From contig NZ_FYFA01000002.1 in NCBI RefSeq assembly GCF_900188435.1, positions 806,001 through 870,000 on the forward strand: DNA of 64,000 nucleotides, written 5' to 3'. Made by a program: the position numbers and the translations under genes. The notes under the pieces were generated by a model, which saw nothing but the letters and a program-made list of their open reading frames with translations, had not been told where the DNA came from and made no database searches. This DNA comes from Marinobacter sp. es.048. Lineage in GTDB: Bacteria; Pseudomonadota; Gammaproteobacteria; Pseudomonadales; Oleiphilaceae. Of this stretch, positions 9,044-17,840 are shown piece by piece. How positions within the stretch are numbered: the first letter of the stretch is position 1; each line of letters begins with the position of its first letter.

Positions 9044-12000
9044 ATGTTCAAGAAAACTCTAATAAGTCTTGCCGTGGCGTCTTCCGTTGGACTTACAGGC
9101 TGCTTTGATAGCGGCGAGACGGGGGCGAATGCCAATCCAACGCCGAGCTACATCGACAAAGAGAATGAATTAGACCAGTACCTGGCAACATTTGAAGGCA
9201 AGGTGTGGCCGGTATTCGATCCCATTGCAGGGCTTGTTCCCATCCCGAGTGATCTGAACTACGGTCCCAACGGCGATGGCACCTACACAGTGCCCGACAG
9301 CACTCCGCCCGTTACTACTGCGCTGAATTCTCTCAGCGGGGTGTCAACAATCGCGCCCATTGATATCAGAATGAGCGGCTCGATCGACGACAACATTGCA
9401 GGGCCCGGCGAACCTGGCCAGAACGTTTTCTTGATCGAACTTGATTACGCCAGTCAATCGCCTCTTCAAGCGCTCAGTGCGACTGAGAGTCCGAATCCTG
9501 GTGTGTTTACAGATTTCGTAGTGACGAAAAAAACCCTTTTTGATCCTGACTTGGATAAAGTCACTGACTTTATTCGAATCCTACCGACAAGCCCTCTGAA
9601 GCCCGGCAAGCGATATATCGTTGCCATCCTTGATGAAGTGACGGCAAATGGTGAGCCAATTGTAAGCTCCCCCTCCTACACCACCATTGATTCTGGTGAC
9701 GATTCGCCTGAGGGATACACTCTCGATCCGGGCGTGGACTCTGTCCGGTCTTTGATTGATGGCCTTTGGGAACCTGTAGCGGCCGGAACCATCAACGGTT
9801 ACAGAAACGTTGTCGGTGGTGACCCCATCACGGAGGGCAATATAGCTCTCTCTTACAGCTTCACCACATCAAATGATGAACAGGTGCTGAAATACATTGC
9901 CAACCCGAAATATTGGCTCGGCGATCAGGTTCTTTCTGCTGCACGTCTAGGTATTACCAAAAAAATTACTGGTGCAGCCCGGCACTTTGCCTATTTGAAC
10001 GACCCTGAGAACAACGACGGGCTGAGCCCCGCAGACTGGGACCTAAATGACGATGGCATCGTCGACTCAACAGATTTTGATGTAAATCAGGACGGCTCGC
10101 TCACACCTGCCGACTTCATTATCGCAGATCGGAACGGCGATTCGGTTGTTGACGCTACAGATTTCAATATTGCACTGGCTCCCGGCAGCTCACAAGGCTT
10201 TGGCTATGTCGACTTAAAAGCAGCAGTTGATGGCACTCCCATTTCAGTTGCTCTTGACAACTCAGCACTCGAGGGCTGCGATAGTGAAACCTACACTGTC
10301 CCCGTGCCCAACGTAGGCAACGTGCCAGTACCCGACCAGTCTCTGTGCGTGGGTTCCATATTCTCTGGCGCCCTCGCAAGTGAGGGCATCACATTACCAC
10401 AACCGGAATCTGCTGGGTCGGAAGGCATTTCTATTTCATTCCAGGATCAGAATGTTGAGGACGCGGAAGAGGTTTCTGCAGTGCTCGGCTCTTTTGCTGG
10501 AGGCAATGTTAATGTCACCCAAGGCTCGATTGCGCTCCCCTACTATCTCGGAGTTCCGGGGACCAACACCGCCTCCGCTGCTGACACTATCAAGAATTCC
10601 TCTTGGAAAGCAGATTCCGCATTGGCAGCCAACCTGAATAACTTTCTCGATGGCGCAGGGTTTGATCTGACGCTTCCTCAAGGCACTGGCGCTTCTGAGG
10701 TTGTGAATTCATTTTACCCCTTCCCTGAGAAGAACTCCGATGTCGAAGTTCCGATGCTGGTCATGTACCCCAAACTGATTGACGCCGACCAAGACGGAAC
10801 TCCAGAAACGCCATTCAACCCCCAACAGCAAAACGGCCCCGAAATTCCGGTGGTCATCTACCAGCACGGCATTACTACTGACCGAAGCGCGGCGCTTACG
10901 TTTGGTAGTGCTCTTGCCGCTAAGGGGATAGCCGTTATCGCTATCGATCAACCGCTTCATGGTGTCGATGGCACCGTAATTGCGACTGATGATCCAGTGA
11001 ATGAGCCGACTGACAGCATGACAGGGTGGGCGCTTCTCTTACTAAGCAACGTGGAAAGCACAAACGGTTTGGATGCCGGCACACTGACCACTTCTGGCCT
11101 CCCGGGAGCTCTCGTTCAGTCTGCTTTGGCAAATGAGCCTGAAGCATTCCTGGCTGCAGTTGAGTCAATTGTGCGGCCCATCAGTGATGACCTTGCTGAT
11201 GGACTGACAGCCCAGGCACCTGTACTGCTTCGCACTGTTCGCTTGTCAGGCAGCACCGTTGCAGGCTTGCCTCCAGTCTACACACAGCCTGGGGTGAATC
11301 CCGAGGGTGCGACAGAACGCCACTTTGGTTATGGATCAGACCAGTGCAGCGTAGTCACCGCAATGGACTTCACACCGGCAAACTACTCATCGGATGATGC
11401 CCGACCTGCTTCCGGAGATCTGTTTATAAACCTCGAGAACTTCATTAATAACCGGGATCTGCTCCGCCAGGGTTCGGTCGATCTGATGACCCTCAGAGCG
11501 TCTATCGGTGACATCGCGCCAGGCTTCGACGAGTCGAACGTTTATTTCGTAGGTCACTCGCTCGGCACTTTGAATGGTGGCGCGTTTGTAGGCGCCACAA
11601 ACGTGAGCAACCGCGAGGACCTGGCGATCAAAGCAGCAAACCTCCTGACGCCAGTCGCGGGCACGGTTCGCATGCTGGAAAACTCACCAGCCTTCGCGCC
11701 TACCATTCTTGCGGGAATCAAAGCCGGCAACCCTGGACTGACGCAAGAGGTCTCTTCGCTGCAGACCTTCTTCAATGTCCTGCAGGCAACACTCGATACG
11801 GTTGATCCGATCAACTTCGCGGATGAACTCAGTGCAAATGTCCTGTTTTCTCAGATCGAAGGCGATCAGGTTGTCATCAACGATGGAGCGGACACCCTGT
11901 CAGGTGATTTCTCAGACACTGTTTGTGGTGCTGAAATTTCTGTAACCCTGAACGGTTCTGTTTCGCCGCTTTCGGGCTCCGCCCCGCTGGCACAAGTAGC

Positions 12001-12226
12001 CGATGCCAGCACACTGGATGCCAACAATACGCCTGCGGACCTTTCCGCGTTCGTTCGATTCCAGGGAGGCAATCACTCCACGCCAGTTTTGCCGGCTGAT
12101 ACAACCCAGCAAGCGGTATTTGGACAAATGGTTGCCCAGACACTTAGCCTGATTCAAAGCGGTGGCACAACAGCGTCAGTTGTGACCAATTCGCCAGACA
12201 CTTCTGGCTCCGTCATAACCGATTAA
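9044..12226 (+). CDS. VolA/Pla-1-type extracellular lipase lipoprotein
   Basis: A 1060-residue secreted lipase. Residues 1-20 are a lipoprotein signal ending in the lipobox LTGC, so Cys20 would be lipidated and the protein displayed on the outer membrane. An N-terminal Ig-like region includes the PFD/PIPSDL segment typical of the VolA/Pla-1/cef lipase family. Residues about 332-376 hold three DxNxDG-type loops that resemble EF-hand/dockerin calcium sites. The alpha/beta-hydrolase core begins near VVIYQHGITTDR (about 600). The nucleophile elbow GHSLG is at residues 837-841 (Ser839). A late GNHSTP (about 1015) may carry the catalytic His. It would hydrolyse lysophospholipids or other long-chain esters outside the cell. 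AGGAAAAGG precedes the ATG and an intrinsic terminator follows. Family members are often near 800 residues, so this one is long. Confidence 0.85.
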   Translation: MFKKTLISLAVASSVGLTGCFDSGETGANANPTPSYIDKENELDQYLATFEGKVWPVFDPIAGLVPIPSDLNYGPNGDGTYTVPDSTPPVTTALNSLSGVSTIAPIDIRMSGSIDDNIAGPGEPGQNVFLIELDYASQSPLQALSATESPNPGVFTDFVVTKKTLFDPDLDKVTDFIRILPTSPLKPGKRYIVAILDEVTANGEPIVSSPSYTTIDSGDDSPEGYTLDPGVDSVRSLIDGLWEPVAAGTINGYRNVVGGDPITEGNIALSYSFTTSNDEQVLKYIANPKYWLGDQVLSAARLGITKKITGAARHFAYLNDPENNDGLSPADWDLNDDGIVDSTDFDVNQDGSLTPADFIIADRNGDSVVDATDFNIALAPGSSQGFGYVDLKAAVDGTPISVALDNSALEGCDSETYTVPVPNVGNVPVPDQSLCVGSIFSGALASEGITLPQPESAGSEGISISFQDQNVEDAEEVSAVLGSFAGGNVNVTQGSIALPYYLGVPGTNTASAADTIKNSSWKADSALAANLNNFLDGAGFDLTLPQGTGASEVVNSFYPFPEKNSDVEVPMLVMYPKLIDADQDGTPETPFNPQQQNGPEIPVVIYQHGITTDRSAALTFGSALAAKGIAVIAIDQPLHGVDGTVIATDDPVNEPTDSMTGWALLLLSNVESTNGLDAGTLTTSGLPGALVQSALANEPEAFLAAVESIVRPISDDLADGLTAQAPVLLRTVRLSGSTVAGLPPVYTQPGVNPEGATERHFGYGSDQCSVVTAMDFTPANYSSDDARPASGDLFINLENFINNRDLLRQGSVDLMTLRASIGDIAPGFDESNVYFVGHSLGTLNGGAFVGATNVSNREDLAIKAANLLTPVAGTVRMLENSPAFAPTILAGIKAGNPGLTQEVSSLQTFFNVLQATLDTVDPINFADELSANVLFSQIEGDQVVINDGADTLSGDFSDTVCGAEISVTLNGSVSPLSGSAPLAQVADASTLDANNTPADLSAFVRFQGGNHSTPVLPADTTQQAVFGQMVAQTLSLIQSGGTTASVVTNSPDTSGSVITD

Positions 12227-12243
12227 GGAAGCCCTGAAAACCA

Positions 12244-12280
12244 AAAGCCCCTATGGATAATCATAGGGGCTTTCTTATTT
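12244..12280 (+). terminator. Intrinsic terminator after the lipase gene
   Basis: Arms AAAGCCCCTATG (12244-12255) and CATAGGGGCTTT (12262-12273) pair perfectly around a six-base loop and run into a T-rich tail. It ends the lipase transcript 18 bases after its stop. Confidence 0.9.
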
Positions 12281-12344
12281 TTTCTTCGATGAACGCTCGC
12301 GAAGCTATTCAACAATTACTAAAAACTGACCTCACGACCAACAA

Positions 12345-13466
12345 TCAAAAATAATCCTCGTTATCAGCCCCAAGCACCTTCCCGATCCGGGACGTTTCCG
12401 ATGGCGTTTTCTCGAACTTGATCGGGAATCCGATCTGCGGCTGCTGAGTGCCGTCTCCCCTATCAACGCCAATCACCATGTCCCTGGCCTTCAGCTGTGG
12501 GTGCTCGGCGGCCTCCGAAATGGTCAGAACCGGCTCCACACAGGCATCCTCGTCGGCAAAAATCTCCTGCCACTCCGACAATGGTTTCTCTGCAATCTTT
12601 TCTTTCAGAACCGCTTTCAGGTGTTGCTGATGCTCAGGATTCTGGCTCATGGCCAGGCTGTTTACCTCAGAGATTCCCAGGGTGTGGAACAGGCGGGAAG
12701 CAAACTGGGGTTCAAGACTGCCAACCGAAAGCCAGCGGCCATCGCGCGTCTGGTAGTAGTCGTAAAAGGAGCCACCGTTCAGCAGCGCGCGTTCCGGCTT
12801 CTGTTCCTGGCCACCGGCGAGGCAGGCCGCCCCGGCCATGGCGTTCAGCGCGAACGCGGCATCGGTCATGCTGATATCAACAAACTGCCCTTCTCCGGTC
12901 TGTTGCCGGTGAATTACCGCAGCCAGGATGCCCATCACGGCATGGTGAGAACCACCAGCTACATCCGCAATCTGTATACCCATGGGGGGCGGGCCGCTGT
13001 CGGCTCGGCCGCAGTGGCTGCTGACGCCCGCAAGAGAGAGATAATTGATGTCATGGCCCGCGCGGTCCTTGTAGGGGCCGGTCTGGCCATAACCGGTAAT
13101 GGAGCAATAGATAAGACGAGGATTTACCGCCTTGAGGGCCTCGTAGCTAATGCCAAGCCGGTCCATTACTCCCGGGCGAAACTGCTCTACAACAATGTCG
13201 TGGTCTTTGACCAGCTCCAGGACTTTCTCCCGGCTCCCCGGCTCTTTGAGGTTGAGACCGAGCGACTTCTTGCCTCGATTCAGAAAACCATGAGCCGTGC
13301 TCACCCCCGCATCATGGGGCGGCATCACCCGTGTCAGATCCACCCGGTCCGGTGCTTCCACACGTAATACATCTGCCCCCATGTCCGCCAGCAGCATGGT
13401 GGCGTAGGGACCGGGCAACAAGGTACTGAAATCCAGAACTTTCAGCGAAGTCAGAGGACCCGCCAT
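12345..13466 (-). CDS. CaiB/BaiF family CoA-transferase
   Basis: A 373-residue class III CoA-transferase. The N-terminal LKVLDFSTLLPGPYATMLLADMGADVLRVE motif (residues 6-35 region) is the family signature. The probable catalytic Asp lies in the IADVAGGS segment near 165. The family moves CoA between carboxylic acids through a glutamyl/aspartyl-anhydride route. Some members of this subgroup are alpha-methylacyl-CoA racemases, which also carry the DAGHDINYLSLAG-like segment seen here near 120-132; racemase activity on branched acyl-CoA is therefore an alternative. I chose the ATG at 13466 because AGGAGA lies six bases upstream; a longer in-frame start at 13562 lacks a site and adds non-conserved residues. 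Divergent from an AraC-type regulator, which may control it. Confidence 0.85.
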   Translation of the reverse strand: MAGPLTSLKVLDFSTLLPGPYATMLLADMGADVLRVEAPDRVDLTRVMPPHDAGVSTAHGFLNRGKKSLGLNLKEPGSREKVLELVKDHDIVVEQFRPGVMDRLGISYEALKAVNPRLIYCSITGYGQTGPYKDRAGHDINYLSLAGVSSHCGRADSGPPPMGIQIADVAGGSHHAVMGILAAVIHRQQTGEGQFVDISMTDAAFALNAMAGAACLAGGQEQKPERALLNGGSFYDYYQTRDGRWLSVGSLEPQFASRLFHTLGISEVNSLAMSQNPEHQQHLKAVLKEKIAEKPLSEWQEIFADEDACVEPVLTISEAAEHPQLKARDMVIGVDRGDGTQQPQIGFPIKFEKTPSETSRIGKVLGADNEDYF

Positions 13467-13661
13467 GATGATCTCCTTTTTATTGTCAGAATGGTCCGAA
13501 TAGCATTCGTTTCCTTCATGCTGCCCGGTTTTGCCAACGGGGCCAACTGCCGGTTCCGTCATTCCGATTGGCCGTTTCTACCAGCCTGTCCGGACGGCTT
13601 CGGTTGCATTGTTCTGCCGGGGTTTTATGATGGGTTTCGTTTTTATGGAATGGCGAGCGTG

Positions 13662-14681
13662 ATGTCCGATCTGACGGTTTCGAAGCACTTTGTTCAGGCT
13701 GCCCTGGGGGGTGCTGAAAGACTTGGTTTTGATACCCGGGAAATGCTCCGGGAGGCAGGGATCTCGCCCGATCTCCTGCGTATCGAGATGGCCCGGGTCA
13801 GCAGCGACCAGTTCAGCCATCTTATGCAGGTGCTCTGGAACCGGATGGGGGACGAGTTCATGGGGCTGGGGCCCCGAAGGGCCCGAACAGGGACCTTCGC
13901 AACCATGTGCGCGCTGGTGATTGACTGCCCCAATCTGGAATCGGTGTACCGGCAGGCGTTCCAGTTTTCCCGTCTGTTTGAGCCCATGGTGTCGATGGAA
14001 CTGGAGGTTGGCGAAGATAAGGCTCAGCTGGTTGCCAGAATGGAAGGCGAAATCAACGACCCGAGCTTTTTCCTGCGGGAGAGCATCCTGGTGATCTGGC
14101 ACCGCCTCGGCAGCTGGCTGATCGGCCAACCCATCGAGCTTGAGAAGGCCGAGTTCGATTACCCTCGGCCGCCTCATGGCGACGAATACCGACACATTTT
14201 CCACTGCCCCCTGGCGTTCGAATCCGACAAAATCGCCCTCACCTTCGACAAGCGCTTCCTGTCTGCGCCAGTTATCCGGGACAAGCCGGAGATGCGGCAG
14301 TTCCTGAAGACCTCCCCGGCAGACCTGCTATCCCGCCCAGACGAGAGCAATACATTCACGGGACGAATCCGGGCGCTGATCGGAAGGGATCTGTCGAAGC
14401 CGTTGCCGGATTTCGAATGGATTGCTGCGGAACTCCACACCAGCCCGCAGACACTGCGGCGTAGGCTGAAGCAGGAAAATACCTCGTTTCAGGAAATCAA
14501 GGATCTGCTACGGCGGGATATGGCAATTTACTACCTGAGTCGGCAGGAACTTCCCATAAACGACATCGCCGCCAAGGTCGGTTTCACCGAGCCGTCAACC
14601 TTCCACCGGGCCTTCAAGAAGTGGACCGGGGTGACGCCCGGCGCATACCGGGAAGGCGAGCGCGGCGACCTCTCCGATTGA
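13662..14681 (+). CDS. AraC-family transcriptional regulator
   Basis: A regulator of about 339 residues. The N-terminal half is the Arabinose_bd-like ligand domain found in OruR/ArgR-type AraC proteins. The C-terminal 95 residues form two helix-turn-helix units, with ELHTSPQTLRRRLKQ and IAAKVGFTEPSTFHRAFKKWTGVTPGAYR. It lies about 195 bases from and divergent to the CaiB-type gene. That is the usual layout of an AraC regulator and its acyl-CoA target; regulation is inference. The start is uncertain: ATG codons at 13650 and 13662 are both possible, and neither has a strong ribosome-binding site. The open frame runs back to 13491, but the extra residues look unstructured. Confidence 0.88.
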   Translation: MSDLTVSKHFVQAALGGAERLGFDTREMLREAGISPDLLRIEMARVSSDQFSHLMQVLWNRMGDEFMGLGPRRARTGTFATMCALVIDCPNLESVYRQAFQFSRLFEPMVSMELEVGEDKAQLVARMEGEINDPSFFLRESILVIWHRLGSWLIGQPIELEKAEFDYPRPPHGDEYRHIFHCPLAFESDKIALTFDKRFLSAPVIRDKPEMRQFLKTSPADLLSRPDESNTFTGRIRALIGRDLSKPLPDFEWIAAELHTSPQTLRRRLKQENTSFQEIKDLLRRDMAIYYLSRQELPINDIAAKVGFTEPSTFHRAFKKWTGVTPGAYREGERGDLSD

Positions 14682-14691
14682 CTCAGGAACC

Positions 14692-15537
14692 CTAGGGGGC
14701 CTGAAGCGCACGGATCAGTTGCCCGAGCGTCTCGGCGATTTCCTGGGCCCGTTCCCGATTTTCGGCCAGTTGAAGCAGGCGGGAACCGTCCCTGGGATCA
14801 TACACCCAGCAGGTTGCGACAGCCGCCTCGCAACGCCATTCAACTCTGGGGTTGATGCCAAACACCGACATTGGCTCCGTGCTTCGCAGTATCCGGCCCT
14901 CTTCGGCGCGTTTTATTTCCTGAATCTGGATTTCTTCTCCCTGAGTGCCAAGACGATATTCAACGTCTGCAGGCCGATCGAGACGGACCACCGCCTGATC
15001 TCGGCGCCAGCCGGCCAGCTCCAGCAAGCTGTTGATGTGAAGTGTCAAAGCCTCGCGGTCTGAATCCGCCAGATATAGCTTGCGCAAAGACTCAATGCGG
15101 CCCTCACCTGCGGGCTCAATGACCGCGATCTGCTCACTCTCACCGGCTGCCTGCGGCGCCAGGGCGTTCTGCTTTCTGGTCTTTTCAATCGAGGTGATCA
15201 GCTGTAGGGATTCCTGGTAATGGGCACCCTCAGCGCCGGCGCGGCCCACATAAGTTTCAAGTGCGGACTGGGCCTCATTCAAATGGGAAGACTGCAGCAT
15301 CACCCGGCCCCGGTAAAAATAGTAATCGGCTGGTTTTTCCCCTTCCAGTTGCTGCAACCGGTTCAGATACTCGGCAGCCTCGCCCCAGTTCTCCGCAACC
15401 ACTGCCTCTTCGGTCGCCAGCATCAACCTGCGGGTTTCGTGCTCAGGCGCCAGCGCCAGCGCCGGCCCCGCCAGAAGCATGAAAGCCAGGACGGCTCCCA
15501 AGGCAAAACAGCGACCTGTTCCAAATAATACTGCCAT
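14692..15537 (-). CDS. Secreted hypothetical protein with TPR-like helical repeats
   Basis: A 281-residue protein I cannot assign to a named family. Residues 1-29 are a Sec signal peptide with an ALA-L cleavage region. Residues about 35-115 look like two or three TPR-type helical hairpins (EAVVAENWGEAAEYLNRLQ and YYFYRGRVMLQSSHLNEAQSALETY). A linker follows. The C-terminal part (about 140-275) is predicted alpha/beta and contains two cysteines in RCEAAVATCW, which could form a disulfide. The end AENRERAQEIAETLGQLIRAL is a strong helix. It starts five bases after the rmuC stop on the same strand, so it is probably co-transcribed with rmuC. A periplasmic location is inferred. Confidence 0.7.
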   Translation of the reverse strand: MAVLFGTGRCFALGAVLAFMLLAGPALALAPEHETRRLMLATEEAVVAENWGEAAEYLNRLQQLEGEKPADYYFYRGRVMLQSSHLNEAQSALETYVGRAGAEGAHYQESLQLITSIEKTRKQNALAPQAAGESEQIAVIEPAGEGRIESLRKLYLADSDREALTLHINSLLELAGWRRDQAVVRLDRPADVEYRLGTQGEEIQIQEIKRAEEGRILRSTEPMSVFGINPRVEWRCEAAVATCWVYDPRDGSRLLQLAENRERAQEIAETLGQLIRALQAP

Positions 15538-15542
15538 GGCAT

Positions 15543-17018
15543 CTACTCCTGCTCGTTATCTGCACCAATCGCCTGTTCCTCTGAATCAGGCAGGTCGTTG
15601 TTCCCGGGATGACGAAACTCTTCACCTTCGTCTACTTCGGCCTGATCCATCATCCCCTTCGGCAACTCCTTTTTCACCCGAACACCCAGCTCTACAAAGC
15701 GATTCGCCTGGGAGATCAGATTGCCGCGCCCGCGGGTCAGAGTGTTCATGGCCGAATCATAGGTTCCCTGGGCGGTATGCAACTGTGCGCCCAAACGCTC
15801 CATTGCCTCGACAAACACCCTGAGTTTGTCATAAACCGCGCTAGCCCGCTCAGCGATTTGTCGGGCGTTCTGGCTCTGGCGCTCGTACCGCCAGATGTTC
15901 TCAATGGTTCGCAGTGTTGCCAGTAACGTGGTTGGAGTTACCACAATAATCTTTCGCTCAAAGGCTTCTGCGAAAAGGTTCTCGTCCTGCTGAAATGCTG
16001 CTACAAAAGCGGGTTCTATTGGCATGAACAGAAGCACGAAATCCGGCGAATGAAGGCCATGCAGTTGGCTGTAGTCCTTTTCACTCAACGTACGGATGTG
16101 ATTTCGAACGGCCTCAACATGCTGTTTCAAAGCCTCTTCCCTGACCACGGAATCCTCGTCTTCCGTGACCCACTGCTGGTAAGCCACCAACGACACCTTG
16201 GAATCAATGATCAGGTTACGGTTGTCTGGCAGATGCACGATGACATCCGGCCGATACAGCTGATTATCGCTGTCCCGATAACTGCCCTGGGTGTCGTATT
16301 CAACCCCCTTACGAAGGCCGGACTTTTCCAGTACACGCTCGAGAATCAGCTCACCCCAGTTGCCCTGGATTTTCTTGTCGCCCTTCAGGGCACGGGTCAG
16401 GTTGGCGGCTTCTTCGGTGATCTGTCGGTTCAGGTCCTGTAGTGATTTGATCTCACTGCGCAGGGCCTGACGGTCCCGGGTTTCATTGGTGTACACGTCC
16501 TCGACGCGCTTTCGAAAGTCCTGCAGCTGATCCCTGAACGGATTGAGCAGGGTATCCAGGCTGGTTCGTGTCTGCTGGCTGAAACGCTCACTCTTCTGCT
16601 CGAAAATCTTGTTGGCAAGGTTTTCAAACTCCTGCTTCAGGGCGTCACGGTTACGCTCAAGCAGCTCCAGCTTCTCACTGGCTGAACGGCGCTCCTTATC
16701 AATTGTCACTTCCTGCTCCCGGAGCGACATGCGGGCCTCACCCAGCGCTTCAGACAGCTCTTCCGCCTTTGCCCTCAAGGTCTGACGTTCACTTTCCACC
16801 TGCGCCAGGCGCTCTTTCCGGCTCTCCAGCTCCGACTCAAGCCCGGCCAGTCGGTTCTCGAGGCTTGCGGCATGCTGCCTCCAATGTTCGACGTCCTGCT
16901 CAAGTCGACCATTCCTGCCCCAAAGCCCTTTCAGAATGACCAGAAGAATCAAAACAACCATCAGCGCCGCCATCAGATCAGGACGGGACAACATCTGTTC
17001 CATGATGGCTTCAGGCAC
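15543..17018 (-). CDS. rmuC: DNA recombination protein RmuC
   Basis: A 491-residue RmuC-family protein. A transmembrane helix at residues 13-30 anchors the N-terminus. A long coiled coil (about 35-200) precedes the nuclease-like RmuC core. The core segments are GNWGELILERVLEKSGL (about 245), YRPDVIVHLPDNRNLIIDSKVSL (about 275) and PTTLLATLRTIENIWRYERQ (about 375). In E. coli, RmuC limits inversions at short inverted repeats; its biochemical action is not settled. The GTG at 17018 is preferred over the ATG at 17003 because AGGAG lies nine bases upstream of the GTG. It heads a probable two-gene unit with the secreted TPR-like protein. Confidence 0.93.
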   Translation of the reverse strand: MPEAIMEQMLSRPDLMAALMVVLILLVILKGLWGRNGRLEQDVEHWRQHAASLENRLAGLESELESRKERLAQVESERQTLRAKAEELSEALGEARMSLREQEVTIDKERRSASEKLELLERNRDALKQEFENLANKIFEQKSERFSQQTRTSLDTLLNPFRDQLQDFRKRVEDVYTNETRDRQALRSEIKSLQDLNRQITEEAANLTRALKGDKKIQGNWGELILERVLEKSGLRKGVEYDTQGSYRDSDNQLYRPDVIVHLPDNRNLIIDSKVSLVAYQQWVTEDEDSVVREEALKQHVEAVRNHIRTLSEKDYSQLHGLHSPDFVLLFMPIEPAFVAAFQQDENLFAEAFERKIIVVTPTTLLATLRTIENIWRYERQSQNARQIAERASAVYDKLRVFVEAMERLGAQLHTAQGTYDSAMNTLTRGRGNLISQANRFVELGVRVKKELPKGMMDQAEVDEGEEFRHPGNNDLPDSEEQAIGADNEQE

Positions 17019-17216
17019 CTGGCAATACTCCTGTTAAAATTCTTTTCAGATGAATGATCGGTACGATTCTGCTTGAACACAGTCTAACCCACGCAGGGAA
17101 CCTTTTGCCCGGCGCACCGTCAAGTTGACTGGTGCTGCCGGTAAGGACCACGACTGTTTGGCAATAATTCGAAGCCCGGGCATCTAGCTCTGGACGCCCA
17201 ACGTAATATCGTCTAA

Positions 17217-17256
17217 AAGGGTAAAATGTTCACCCGCCAAGTGGTTATTACCCTTT
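17217..17256. promoter_or_regulatory. Inverted repeat upstream of rmuC and the 17305 gene
   Basis: AAAGGGTAA at 17217-17225 pairs with TTACCCTTT at 17248-17256 across a 22-base centre. It lies in the 286-base space between divergent rmuC (start 17018) and the small hypothetical gene at 17305. The arms are long enough for an operator, and a TAAAAT hexamer overlaps the left arm. There is no U-run, so a terminator is unlikely. The rest of this spacer shows no gene. Confidence 0.3.
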
Positions 17257-17304
17257 GGTAACCGTATGACGGGCAAGGACGGGATCAGAAATGGATAACA
17301 GATC

Positions 17305-17694
17305 ATGTTGAAAGAATTGTGGCGAAAGCTGGGGGCGGAATTTCTCCACGATGACGGCTCCAGTCAGGACAGCCCATCCGGACTGTTCGGCACAGGCGCG
17401 TCCGGCAACAAGGAAGCATTCAGAATCCTGCCGCACATTACCCACACTGGCGAGTTTCACCTCGAGCGCCTCACCAGCCTGCTTAAAACCCGGTACGGAA
17501 AGAGTTTCGGGATGCCTTCCAGCAGTGCCGAAAGCGATGAGAACATCCGGGAGCTGATCAGTTTTGCCGCCCGAATTCAGGATCAGGATGTTCAGCGCGA
17601 ACTACTGCTTTTCTACCTCAATTGCTCCCCCGTGATTCAGGAATACCTGCGTGCGGAAACCGTGCTGGGTGAGGGACATTTCCTGTCACGGTAA
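17305..17694 (+). CDS. Hypothetical protein, 129 residues
   Basis: A short cytosolic protein with no signal peptide or membrane helix and no family I recognise. The first third is Gly/Ser-rich. Residues about 55-125 are mostly helical, with one cysteine in YLNCSPVIQEYL. Codon use matches the neighbouring genes and no longer frame overlaps it on the other strand, which argues for a real gene. The ATG at 17305 has only a weak GGA-type site. It stands 146 bases before the retropepsin-like gene, which has its own ribosome-binding site. Function unknown. Confidence 0.55.
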   Translation: MLKELWRKLGAEFLHDDGSSQDSPSGLFGTGASGNKEAFRILPHITHTGEFHLERLTSLLKTRYGKSFGMPSSSAESDENIRELISFAARIQDQDVQRELLLFYLNCSPVIQEYLRAETVLGEGHFLSR

Positions 17695-17840
17695 ACACTA
17701 CTGCCCCTTAACCATCTGTAAATCAACCGCACAGGTTGTATGTTGTATACTTCTCTTCCGTTTGTATCCGGTTTCACATGCACAGACCGTCATCACCGTT
17801 CCTACTCGGTTGGGACAGGCTGCCAGCTCAGGGGTTATTC

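Noticed and set aside
13467..13562. Longer N-terminus for the CaiB-type gene
   Set aside because: The extra 32 residues are not conserved in style and the ATG at 13466 has a strong ribosome-binding site.
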